Below, one piece after another: positions 51,620 through 61,750 of a stretch of DNA of 64,000 nucleotides (positions are counted from its first letter, which is position 1; the number at the start of each line of letters is the position of its first letter). The notes below the pieces were generated by a model that was not told the DNA's origin, ran no database searches, and saw only the letters and a list, made by a program, of their open reading frames with translations. Source of the stretch: Spirodela intermedia. Its lineage: Eukaryota > Streptophyta > Magnoliopsida > Alismatales > Araceae. A program made the translations under genes and the position numbers. The DNA lies in NCBI GenBank assembly GCA_902729315.2, contig LR746269.1, forward strand, positions 2,092,501 through 2,156,500. Reading direction: 5' to 3'.

Positions 51620-53017
51620 TCAGTTGAATCCTCTGTAAATATATCTGATTTCATCGCAATTTATAGAAACAGAGCAGGTGAAACAACGAATAGCTGTCCT
51701 GACAGGAGCCCGTACCTTAGAACCGAAGACTCTGATTGCTACATATAGCAACTCGTCTCCTGACAACGCCCTAACCCGAGATATCAGCTGCTGGCGCGTA
51801 ATTTTCCTCTCCTGGGTCACAGATTTTCATGCTGGTTTAGATAATCGATGGGGGAAAGAAAAAAAACCCTCAAGAAATCATTCCCATGACGAAATGAGAA
51901 AGGATGAGTGAGCCTCAGGAAGCACCAGAAAAGCAACGTGAATTCTCTTGATCAAGCAGACTTTGTGCGCAGGTAGGGAAGCAGATAGCATCGGTATTAG
52001 TCTTGAAAACGGTATCCAAGGTGAAGTAGGAGTCCATACTCGAGGGTTATGCGATTCTGAGTCGGCCATAGGAAACGCAACCTCTTAGAAAAACTTCTGA
52101 TGAATCCTCACGGTTATATATATATATATATATAGATATTATAAATGGGTAATCGAATTAATTACCTCCCCGTTGGAAATTCGCCTTGATACTGAGGACG
52201 TACAAGGGGGAAATATGTGTCTTCACCTGGGCGGGCCAGATTATGTACTTCCTAGGAGCCTCTTGGTTATCCACTCCAGAATCACACTCGTCAGTACTGG
52301 GAGAAAGCTGATGCGAGGGAGGGTGAATCTCCTCCGTGTTTCCCAAGATTACACAACAAAGAAGCAAGTACCGTATCCCATTGCCGTCAGGAACAGAGGA
52401 TACCACACTGCAGAGAGACCCAAAAAAAAAAAGCATGATTTCATTTCTTCTCCCGAGATAAGAATTCCTTCTATGGGGTTCTGAACTTTCTGAAAACTTT
52501 TTGAATAACTGGAATACATCAAATTATGGAAAAATCGGGCTAAAGAGGGATTGAGATAATCATACCTGTCGATAGCATTGGTTAGAGGGGAAAGATATGC
52601 TCCTAGACCATGTGGCTTGCTGTCTTCCAAGGCACCGCAGGATTCGAAACCATGTAGAAGGATTCGAAGAGCTTCACTCTTGGAGCTACCGTACCAAGCA
52701 TTCCTGACATTGGCATTGCCTCGTTTCTGCTTCATGGCTTCTGAGCAGAGTTGAAAGGCATCCAAACGGGCCTTTGAAGAGCCGGCAGCGTGCAAATTCT
52801 TGTAAACTGCTAGCACAGGGAAATCAGCAGTAGTCTTTCCGAGACTCGAATAAAATCGGTGCTTCACCTCAATAAGCTCGTCATCTGACTCCTCGAGTTT
52901 CTTCAACAATTTTCCACTAGAGCAAGGGTTCACGTATGCTCTACTAGTCATGACCGTTTCAGAGACGGAAATGCAGCTTTCACAACTAGATGATTCATCA
53001 TCCCCGCTTCCATCCAT
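51620..53017 (-). CDS. SRO (RCD1-like) protein: PARP-like plus RST domain
   Basis: Coding exons 52566-53017, 52166-52407, about 51926-52056 and 51620-51811 give about 338 residues. The start MDGSGDDESSS at 53017 follows an acceptor, with a noncoding exon ending at 53771. No WWE domain precedes it, so it belongs with SRO2-SRO5 rather than RCD1/SRO1. The PARP-like region runs from about residue 40 to 230 (NAWYGSSKSEALRILLHGF, GLGAYLSP, RYLLLCCVILGNTEEI, APRKYIIWPAQV). An RST-type tail follows (SPWIPFSRLIPMLSASLP, KITRQQLISRVRALSGDELL). In Arabidopsis RST domains bind transcription factors such as DREB2A, and SRO genes act in salt, redox and light stress. The end of exon 3 of the coding series is uncertain: donors at 51962, 51938 and 51926 all keep frame. 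The C-terminal tail after SGDELL is longer than in AtSRO5. Confidence 0.85.
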
Positions 53018-53770
53018 TCCTGCACTTGGATAGAACCACAATGATAATTATGAAAGTTAGAACATAATATTGAAGTAAAAAGTCGCACAAAACCTAAACA
53101 CACAGCAGACATATTTTATATCCAACCCGCTGTTCCGGACAGGAAGAGACTCGGATGGATTTAACTGGTAGATGTCGACATACTGAACTGTGTAAAAAAG
53201 GAACTAGAAAATTATCAAAAATTGAGGAAGCAACTCGTACTCATTCACATAAAAGAAGCTCAATGAACACATTATAACAGTATTCCATACTCACGAACGC
53301 CACATTTCACATAAATATCCTCGACGTAAAATAAAAGAAGATTTAGCCTGAATCAAGCCTTCTCTTTAATGTACCAGCGTCGTCCGTGAAAGTTAAAAAA
53401 ATTGATGTCACCCGCGATGTCCGAACATGGTCTTCGAACTTAGTAAGCATCGAAAAAGAAAAAAAAATCCTCCGGCTTCATCGAACAATGGAACTATTTG
53501 CATTAATTCGAAGATAATTCATTTGAGAAACTATCAAAAAATCAATAAAAAAAATTCTCACATAAAGCCAACCTCAAAAAATCCAACGTAATAGGCCATC
53601 CCCAAACGAGAGAAGAGAACTTGTCATGCGGAAATCCGTTGGCGCTCGCCGGAAAGCACATCAAAACGAAAACCGGTGAACAAAAACAGACAAAAAAAAA
53701 TGATGAACTTGTTCCACAGGATCACGCCGAAAACCAGCAGGAGTGAAGCATGAGACCGAAGCAGCATTAC

Positions 53771-54010
53771 CTTGGCCTGAGAAGCAGAAGCCTTCAAACT
53801 CCACTCGTCTCCGAGAGTCGTAATGGATCCTTTCTCAGCTTCGCGGCGGGAAAATTGGAGGACGAGACGCCCGAGAGACCACCTGTGCTGCAATGGCGAG
53901 GGAGGGTGGCGTGAACGAGGGCAAAAGAGGGGTAGAGAATTCCTCCGCAAGCAAGCCCGAAACAACAGCGGCCTCAACCGCCTCATGGTTTCTCGCCCGT
54001 TGTATATAAT
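53771..54010 (-). promoter_or_regulatory. SRO noncoding first exon and TATA box
   Basis: ATTATATAC at about 54003-54010 is a fair TATA box, and GCCAAG|GTAATG at 53771 is a good donor. Together with the acceptor at 53020 this gives a 5'-UTR intron of about 750 bp. The long open frame across this exon is not in frame with the SRO start after splicing. Confidence 0.5.
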
Positions 54011-54818
54011 CTGCCGGTGGGCGGCTAACCGTTTCCATCTTCTCTTGATGAGCATCCGAACTCTTGGGATGTATTAGACTACCCTTTCTATTTCACTTAT
54101 TTACCATCGCACCGTTCAACATTCCTTGCGTACCACTGCCGACAGGCCATGCAGTCAACGAACAAGAAAGGCCATTTTACGTGACATTTGTTGGTGAGGC
54201 AAATTAAAGAAAATACTGGATATTCATAATTATCCTTCGTCAAGTAAAATATAATAATTATTTTAATTTTAATTTAAACCCTTGAAATTTCATGAACTAG
54301 GGTAATTCTCCCATCTTAACTGGAATTTTGAAATAAAAGACTAGAAATTCTCACCTTTTTTATTTATTAACTTGATTTGGGTAGAAAAATCGCATATATA
54401 ATAGTAAGAGGAAATCATTTTTCCATCTTCCAGAAAAGGACCGACATTTTTTTTCTGATCAGTAAATAAAAAAAGATAAAATATTTTTCTGGTAAAAAAT
54501 CATTGATAAAATGTCTATTCAATCAAAAAGGTCTTTGGGGTCTCTTAGGAAAATATTGACAAAAATGGGGATTTTTTTTCTAACAATATCTTTTCACAGG
54601 AATTTACTTATTGTAATTAGTTTAAATTGCCTTGTGTCATACCTCAAGATCTCATATCTTGTGGGAACTAATCCTTCTCCTTTCAAGGTCGGATAATTAA
54701 TAGTAGGATCTAATCACTTAAAAGGTTATAAATTCTAAAACTCTCGAGGGTCAGAGGAGAATCCGGTCACGTTTCTTAGCCGCGCCATAAATTTTCTCTA
54801 GCATCTTCAACTGGTCCG

Positions 54819-54820
<2 letters not shown>

Positions 54821-54901
<81 letters not shown>
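54821..54901. repeat. (GA)40 microsatellite before the UGT pseudogene
   Basis: About 81 bases of perfect GA repeat end three bases before an ATGGAG at 54905. The position mirrors the GA tract before the intact glycosyltransferase at 61751. Confidence 0.97.
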
Positions 54902-54904
<3 letters not shown>

Positions 54905-54905
<1 letters not shown>

Positions 54906-55150
54906 TGGAGATCATCTTCTGGGCACCTGCTGCAAATGGTGGATATGGCGAAGCTGTTTTCTGGGAGAGGACAGAGGATCGTCAGAGACTGGTGTGCTGA
55001 CACCCTCATCTCCGACATGCTCCTCCCCTTAAGGCCGGACATCGCCGAGGAGGCCAGGATGCCGAGGCTGGTCTTCCACGGGACCGGCTTATTCTCCATC
55101 CGTCTCGGGGAGGAACTGCATCCCGCAGCTGGTGGCGGCATAGGATGGAT
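54905..55150 (+). pseudogene. Truncated UDP-glycosyltransferase (UGT73-like) remnant
   Basis: Reading the frame of 54936 gives SSGHLLQMVDMAKLFSGRG, which matches the N-terminal acceptor region of UGT73-type enzymes, including the His of the GH motif. It then jumps to LISDMLLPLRPDIAEEARMP and RLVFHGTGLFS. The intact gene at 61751 has about 75 more residues between these blocks, so an internal deletion is likely. The initiating segment (the HIFFFPLMA part) is missing or out of frame, since the ATG at 54905 is in another frame and soon meets a TGA. The sequence ends after about 80 codons and there is no PSPG box. It is a dead fragment whose residues differ widely from the neighbouring gene, so it was not its recent copy. 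Confidence 0.85.
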
Positions 55151-55895
55151 GAATTTTAGGTGCATTTTTCTTTTCAAAATTTAGTATGGATTACACAATT
55201 CAAGTAAATTGACCTCCTCAGGAGGAAAATAACACGAAAAATTTATGGTTGTTAGATACCGCTTACTCTCCTCTTCTAGGTCAGAAGCTCAGCATCAGGT
55301 TTCCAGGTCACCTTTTCATGATTTATGGCTCTTAGTAAGATTAAGTATACCATCACTTGTTTCCGCTATATCTTAGTCTCAATATGATTAGTACTCGTAT
55401 CTAAAAGTATCCATCAACGCTAGGAAACTTTTATAAAAATCAAAATTGTAAATAGTACGTCATATGTCTAATATTAGAGTATTTTAAAACATTGCACGGG
55501 AGTCCATTGCAAGCACTTTTTTTTGTACTCTCCAACTTATAGTAAATGATAAATCGTGTAGTTAATCTTTTCATTAATTTTATAACACTAAATAATTTTC
55601 AAAATTAAAAAGAAATGTAATGAGAAAAAGTCATGCCACATTAATTTAATAAAAGTAATTTTTACTATATAAGTTCAGAAAAGTAACACATAAAGGTAAC
55701 ATAGATTTCACAATGAAAAGGAGTGTTGAAAAATGTATTAGTTTTACTATATCATAGATTCCTCTTGGAATACCAAAGAAAACCTACATGGGACCAACTA
55801 TGATACCTATAGATTATTGTTTTATTTAAGCAAACCAAAATCTTTGCATGCTATTAGAAATAAAGTAAATAAAAATATTCTGAAATAAATAGGAA

Positions 55896-57520
55896 TGTTC
55901 GATAGTGTCCAACCTATTAGGCCCCATTAGGGCCTTATATATACACATTAGTCCTCTAATGTGTATGATGTATTATAAGATTTTCTCTTATATATATCTT
56001 TCATAAGCATACAAAGTATATTGAGATCAACTATCATTATATTCAATACAAAGTTTGTTTAGTTATTCATGGCTTTACTCAGGTGTATGGACATTGACTA
56101 CACTAAGACGTTATCCCTGTTGTCTGACTTATTTCTATTCGAGTGTTCTTCTTTCTTGTCATAAATCAAACATAGTCTCTTTACTAGTTTCTTTACTAAT
56201 TTGATGTTTCTAATATCTTTATCTATGGTGATCTTGAGGAGTAAGTCTTTATGGAGCAACCTTTAAGGTATGTTGCTCAAGGAGAGTTGTTTAATGTGTG
56301 TTTTTTTATGGAAGGTGATTTGTGAGCTCAAGCAGAGTCCATGTGCTTAGTTTGCTAAGTTCAATGGTCTTCTCATCACATTTGGCTTCTCATCATAGGC
56401 TACAAATCTCACTAAATTCACAAAGAAGATTGAGGGTGGCTTAGTCATTCTTGCAATCTATGTTGATAATACTCTTGTGATTGAGAGTGATGAGGCCAAC
56501 ATTTATTTTGCCAAAGTTTATTTGTAGCAACACCTCAGCATTTGTGACTTGAGAACTCTAAGGTATTTTATTTGAATCAAGTTTGAATTATAAGATAGAA
56601 AGCTCATCATGACCCAACAAAAGTATACTCTCAACATACTTCAAGAGATTGGACTCCTTAGGTATAAGTCAGAGACTTCACCCATAGAAGCTAATCCCTT
56701 ATTCTAAGATACTTCCTCTCCACTCCTTGAACATGCTAATCAGTATAGGCAATTATTAGGCAAATTAATATTTCTCATCATCACTTATCTTGACGTCATG
56801 TATATGGTTAGTGTTTTGAATCAATTCATGTAGGAATCATGACGAATTCATTGAGAAGGAGCTCTACGAGTTTTAGCATACATTAAGTGATCCTTAGGGG
56901 AAGGACTCATCTATCAATGACATGGTCACCTTTGTGTCGAAGTCTATTCTGATGTTGGATATGCAAGTGACAAGAATGACTAGAAGTCTACTACGGGTTA
57001 TTTTAGATATGTTAGAGGTAACCTTGTTACCTAATAGTCTCTAAAACAAAACGTAGTGTCATGTTCTAACACAGAGTTCAAGTATGGAGTCATGGTTGAG
57101 ACTATGTGAGAGATGATATGACTTTGATCACTTCTTGAAGATTTTAGCATCTTTTCTCTTTCTCCAATACTTATGCATTGTGACAATCAAGTCGCTATCT
57201 TCATTATCAGCAATCACACTTTTCATGAGTATATGAAGTATATTGAGATCAATTATCACTACATTCAAGACAAGATTATGTCTAGTTTCATCTCTACTCC
57301 TCATGTGAGATCATCTCATCAACTTGTGGATGTCTTTATGAAAAGTCTTGTCGGAATCTCTTACGACACTATGTGTACCATGTTAGACATGTTTGATTTA
57401 TATGACCAACTTGAAGGGGACTATTTTATAATTTCCAGCCCATTAGGGCCCATTAGGACCTTATATATACATAGTAGTCCTCTAATGTGTACAATGTGTT
57501 CTAGGGTTTCCTTTTTTAAT
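55896..57520 (+). mobile_element. Decayed Ty1/copia retrotransposon remnant
   Basis: Degenerate, frame-broken pol sequence. Pieces that can be read: a reverse transcriptase start (HGFTQVYG near 56069), IYVDNTLVIESDEA (about 56458), QQKYTLNILQEIGLL (about 56618), an RNase H part (SDVGYASDKND about 56950) and the terminal HCDNQVAIFIISNHTF ... STPHVRSSHQLVDVFMKSL (57174-57350). LTR-like pieces flank it: 55896-56000 and 57437-57515 share CCCATTAGG..CCTTATATATACA and AGTCCTCTAATGTGTA. Gag, protease and integrase are missing and stops are frequent, so it cannot move by itself. Confidence 0.85.
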
Positions 57521-58319
57521 TGTTAATAATTTTTTTTGAAGTAAGATAAAGGATGTTTTAAATGCTAGAAAGCACAGATCAGTTAGTTGCATGATTAAGA
57601 TTTCATCACATAAAAGTTAAACTAAAGATATTTCTATTAGTAACTTTTCAATTTAGTAATAATAAGTTTTCATCTCTAAGTTGAATCTCCATCAACAATC
57701 TTTCAAAATACTAAAAAAATAGTAGAGAATTTATAGCTGTAATAATTCTACTAATATAAATTCTAATCAAACCTTTATGTTATCTTGGTCACATTGAGTG
57801 TTCCAACACTTTTATTGAGTGAGATTACTCTCCTTTAGCAAATAAGGAAAGACAACCAAGAGTTTGGAAATAGTTCTGAAATCACATAGGACATTGCTAA
57901 GTATTAGAAAATTAGTTTTCAATACTTTGATATATACTAAGCATAAAATTGGTAATATAAAATTTTCATTTTAACTTAATTTACATTTTTTTACCATTAA
58001 AACTAGAAGGGCTTTAAAAACTAAAACAAATTTAGTTTGTTTGATGTTGTTTGATGTTTTTAATGTCTAATAATGGAAGTGTATCACCATCAGTAAGTGC
58101 TATTAACACTAAACTCTTGAGTTTGCTGAAATAAAAACCTAGTTCTTAAGTATTTAGTACATTAAGTTACTAAATATGTGAATCCTATAGATATGAGTTA
58201 ATTCCTTGTATTTGATTGTTGAGCTATTAGTTGGTAGAAAGACATGTAAAACTAGAAGGGCCAAAGGCTAGAAGGACCAATTTTTTTTCTTTTTTATTTA
58301 ATCCTCTTAATCATTCATG

Positions 58320-58436
58320 CAATGTCAACTCACCTAAGTGTTGAAGCTTGTGAAGAATGATCTATTGGGCCTTAATGAACTTTAATAGGCTCTTCCGTGT
58401 GTATGCAAATCTACTCAATGTGGTGAGTTGACATTG
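58320..58436. repeat. 15-bp perfect inverted repeat pair
   Basis: CAATGTCAACTCACC at 58320-58334 is the exact reverse complement of GGTGAGTTGACATTG at 58422-58436, with 87 bases between. It could form a stem or be the termini of a very small element. No clear target-site duplication was found. Confidence 0.8.
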
Positions 58437-58699
58437 GGGGCCCAAGGGGGCAGTACCCCTTGGAGGGATATCTCAAGGGGGGCAGAGCCACCCAAAAGCA
58501 TAAGTTTATTTACGGGCGTAACTCTCATTTTCCCTCATACGTTTTCCCTAACCCCTGAGAAGAGTCTAGGGAGCTCAGCCCTCTATTAGGGAGTACGAAG
58601 AAGTGCTATGTGAGAAATATGTGTTGCCATGCCAAAGGTTCTAAGATGATTCTTTTCTGAAAGAAGATCCTCATATGATCCTCAGAACACATTAAATAT

Positions 58700-59156
58700 G
58701 ATATGTTCCTCTATTCTCTCCTCTAATTTTCTCTCTCTCTCCCATTGTGTGTTTTCATCTCGTCTGTTGTATGAGCAAGGGAACATGGAAATTCATCTCC
58801 TCCAATTCTAAGTTACGCTCATATCTTATCACATTCTCATTTTTTCATAGCCCATTCAAAAATATCTATTCCTCTCCTCCCCCCATACCTTCAGGGCATG
58901 AGTAGACGCAACACATTTTATATAATAAATAAAATGCGTGATAAAGAAAGGGAACAAGGAACCCCCCCCCATCATTCTCTCTCTCATGGCGTGTTAGTGT
59001 CTCTTCCAATGTACAAGAAAGGGAACAAGGACACTCATCTTCTGCAACACTAAGTTTACAAGTTCACATTTTATCACATTCTTTTTTTGTCGTAGTCCAT
59101 CAAAAAATATCTTGTCTCTTCCCCTTCCGCCATGCCTCTAGGGCCTTATTGGACCC
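58700..59156. repeat. Diverged direct duplication, period about 250 bp
   Basis: Two copies (about 58700-58912 and 58970-59156) share, in order: ATTCTCTC, GTGT(T), CAAG[A]AAGGGAACA, TCATCT, CTAAGTT, TTATCACATTCT, CATAGCCCAT or CGTAGTCCAT, AAAATATCT, and a C-rich run then CAGGGC or TAGGGCC. Confidence 0.7.
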
Positions 59157-60539
59157 AACTTGTATACAATATCAGTCGAATTTTTTCATAGCTTAAAATA
59201 ATAAAGAGTTAGCATCTAAAATCTGGGCTCAATGACTTCCTGAAATTACTAGAGTTTTGCTAATTTCTATGTTTTGTTACATGGCTGTAATCTTATTATG
59301 ATTGAAACTCTCATCACATAGCTGGAGACAACTCCTAAGTTGTCTGTTTTTTCTGAAATTAGAAAAATTGATGATTCTGTGAGGCCTCAAATTCGTGGAC
59401 TATGCCTAGTAAATTCTCAGATTATCATTTCACCAAAATTCAACAATGCAATACATACATTTTGGTAGTCTATGATTTGTCGAAATGATTGTTGTCTTTT
59501 CACTTTAGAAATGGTGATCATCTCAAAACAAAGTGATTAATACCAAAATTTATTCCCAAATATATAGTGTGAATAAGATCAGACATGGTAAAAATATACA
59601 TTTGTACATATTTACTTCAAAAAATATTGCATCCTGTCAACCTCATACTGTGTAGAATTCTTCTCACTACCCTTTCTATGTAAAACTGTCACCTTATTTT
59701 GAAAGAGTGGATTTTTTTATTCTTAATATTATATATTAAACTCTGGAAAAGATGGTTGGGATAAGCATAATGATATTCTTAAACTTTCATTTGTCAAGCT
59801 AGAACTCGTGAACAAAATCCACCCAAATTGGAACCAAAATAAATTTAATTGGGTTGTGATAGGTGAAGTACATTAGATATTATTTAAACAATAAAATGTG
59901 CATCATTCTAATAATGATATATTATTATTAGTGATCCCTTATGGAAACAATCACTCCATCAATAGGGATTAAATAAATACCTTATCCCCACATTGGATCT
60001 AGAATGGGATACGAGGGATAAAAAAACCACTAATTCATATAGAGCCATCTAACCGAGCCAAACAAAGTAGTTGGAGTGAGGCTTCACCAATTGAGAACAC
60101 CCCTTGCCCTTTCATTTTAGATTTACCCATCCCATCCGAGAGGGGGAAATCATACCTACCACTGCCCCAAGGATAAAGCTTTGAAAAGAGAGTCTAAATC
60201 CCTCTTTTCAATGGAATTAGTTATGAGGATTTTATTCCATATAATGTGCTCTATCAATGAAAGATTTATAGTTCATCATCACTGTCACACGGTTGTTACA
60301 ATATGACTTTAAGGAGGGGGATTTTGGGGACCATCAGGGAGTTAAGAATCCAAATATGTTTGATTAAACAAAAAAGATGTGGTTTTCGAAGACAGAACAC
60401 ACAAAGTTATACCATGATGCTAGATTGACAAGACCTAATTTCTTAATACAACCATGGCTGAGCCTAATTTTCTCAAATTTTATCATTAATCAGTTGAAAT
60501 TATTAGATCCTTGACCTTTGTCCCATGATTAAAGAAGTT

Positions 60540-61578
60540 AGAGATATGTTATAAACGTTCCTTTGATAAACTTTATTTGATTTGAAAAGAAGCGAAAAGA
60601 CCCCTTATGGGAGGATGAACATAGGAGGATGCAGGGGAGAGAGAGGATGGTTGGTATAGACAGAATGGAAGGTCGGCAGCGTCAAAGGGGGAGGATGGGA
60701 TGTCGTAGAGAAGTAGGGGTGTAGTCATATTTAAAATCATGGCAAAAGCTCAAACAAGGCCCAAATAAGACTTGACGAAGGGGCTAAGCAAGATAAGATT
60801 AAAAACTTTATGAGGACTCACGGATAAACGAACTTGTCAGCTGACTTCTCGGTATGAAATGTCAACTGCGGTTGAGCGCCTTAGGCTGCGAATGGCGACC
60901 ACAAGATGCTCGTGAGAAGAGAAGGATCACATTGGGGTTGCTCCTCCATTGACATCGTGGGCCAGAAGCATCGTTTACATGCAAATAAATATTAGGTCAG
61001 GGGTCCTCTCGCTGAAACGAAGACTATCCTACAACGCGCAAATCACGGAAGCCAGCCAACTCAGACGGCAACGTCCCGATGAGCCTTCGATAAAAACCTT
61101 TCGCTTTCTTCAAACCAAACATTCCTGACTATGAGATCAATAATTTTTTGCTACAGTTCTACCAATAAAGATTTGGAAACTATGAGATCAATGATTTTTT
61201 CCTGTAATTAAAAATGTAAGAAATATGTTATGAACATTCGTCGTATATATTTAATTTGAAAAGAGAGAAAAAAGATCATGCGGTAGGATAAACAGTAGAG
61301 GATGCAGCGGAGGGGATAGGATAACTAAAATGGATGGTCGGCAGATGACAGAGGGGGGTTAGAGAGGGGCGGCTGTGGAGATGTTCCCTCGTTGTCGCCG
61401 GCGGCGAGAAGCATCGTTTTACATGCAAAATATGTGTTATGTCAACAACCTCAAATCTAATTGCTAAAAGAAAATCTTCCCCCAGTTCAAATCACAGAAG
61501 CCAGCCAACTCAGAGCAACGTGCCGATTAGCTTTTAAAAAGGAACCTTTGACTTTTTTCAAACCAAACATCCCTGACT
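60540..61578. repeat. Tandemly duplicated upstream region of the UGT gene
   Basis: Copy A (about 60540-61135) and copy B (about 61213-61578) share ordered blocks: AATATGTTAT[A/G]AAC; AATTTGAAAAGA or ATTTGAAAAGA; GAGGATGCAG; GGTCGGCAG; GAGAAGCATCGTTTTACATGCAAA and its near match; AATCAC[G/A]GAAGCCAGCCAAC; CTTT..TTCAAACCAAACAT. Copy B ends about 170 bases before the coding start. A short block (CTATGAGATCAAT followed by a T run) is also repeated at 61129 and 61178. Confidence 0.85.
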
Positions 61579-61685
61579 CTCCCTCTGTCATCGTTCCGGC
61601 GAACGGATAAAAGGGCCCAGTGCGATGCCATTCGTCAGAAGTGATAAATCAAGCTTACACGGCAAGAGAAAGCGAGGGAGGGGCA

Positions 61686-61696
61686 AAGAGAGAGAG

Positions 61697-61748
<52 letters not shown>
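61686..61748. repeat. (GA)n microsatellite just upstream of the UGT start
   Basis: About 30 GA units with one GC interruption end two bases before the ATG at 61751. The tract has no stop in the gene's frame and an in-frame ATG lies upstream at 61625. Confidence 0.96.

Positions 61749-61750
<2 letters not shown>

Larger units (their letters stand above)
57521..61600. other. Repeat-bearing AT-rich spacer, no gene seen
   Basis: About 4 kb without credible coding frames. It contains a 15-bp inverted repeat pair (58320/58422), a diverged direct duplication (about 58700-59156) and the duplicated upstream region of the glycosyltransferase (about 60540-61578). The segment 58434-58500 (CAAGGGGGCAGTACCCCTTGG and similar) resembles GC-rich parts of plant LTRs. 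Confidence 0.6.

Noticed and set aside
53624-54055. 143-codon frame upstream of the SRO-like start
   Set aside because: After splicing at 53771/53019 it is out of frame with the SRO start, and the TATA position suggests most of it is not transcribed.
57173-57526. 117-codon open frame as an independent gene
   Set aside because: It is the RNase H end of the decayed copia element.
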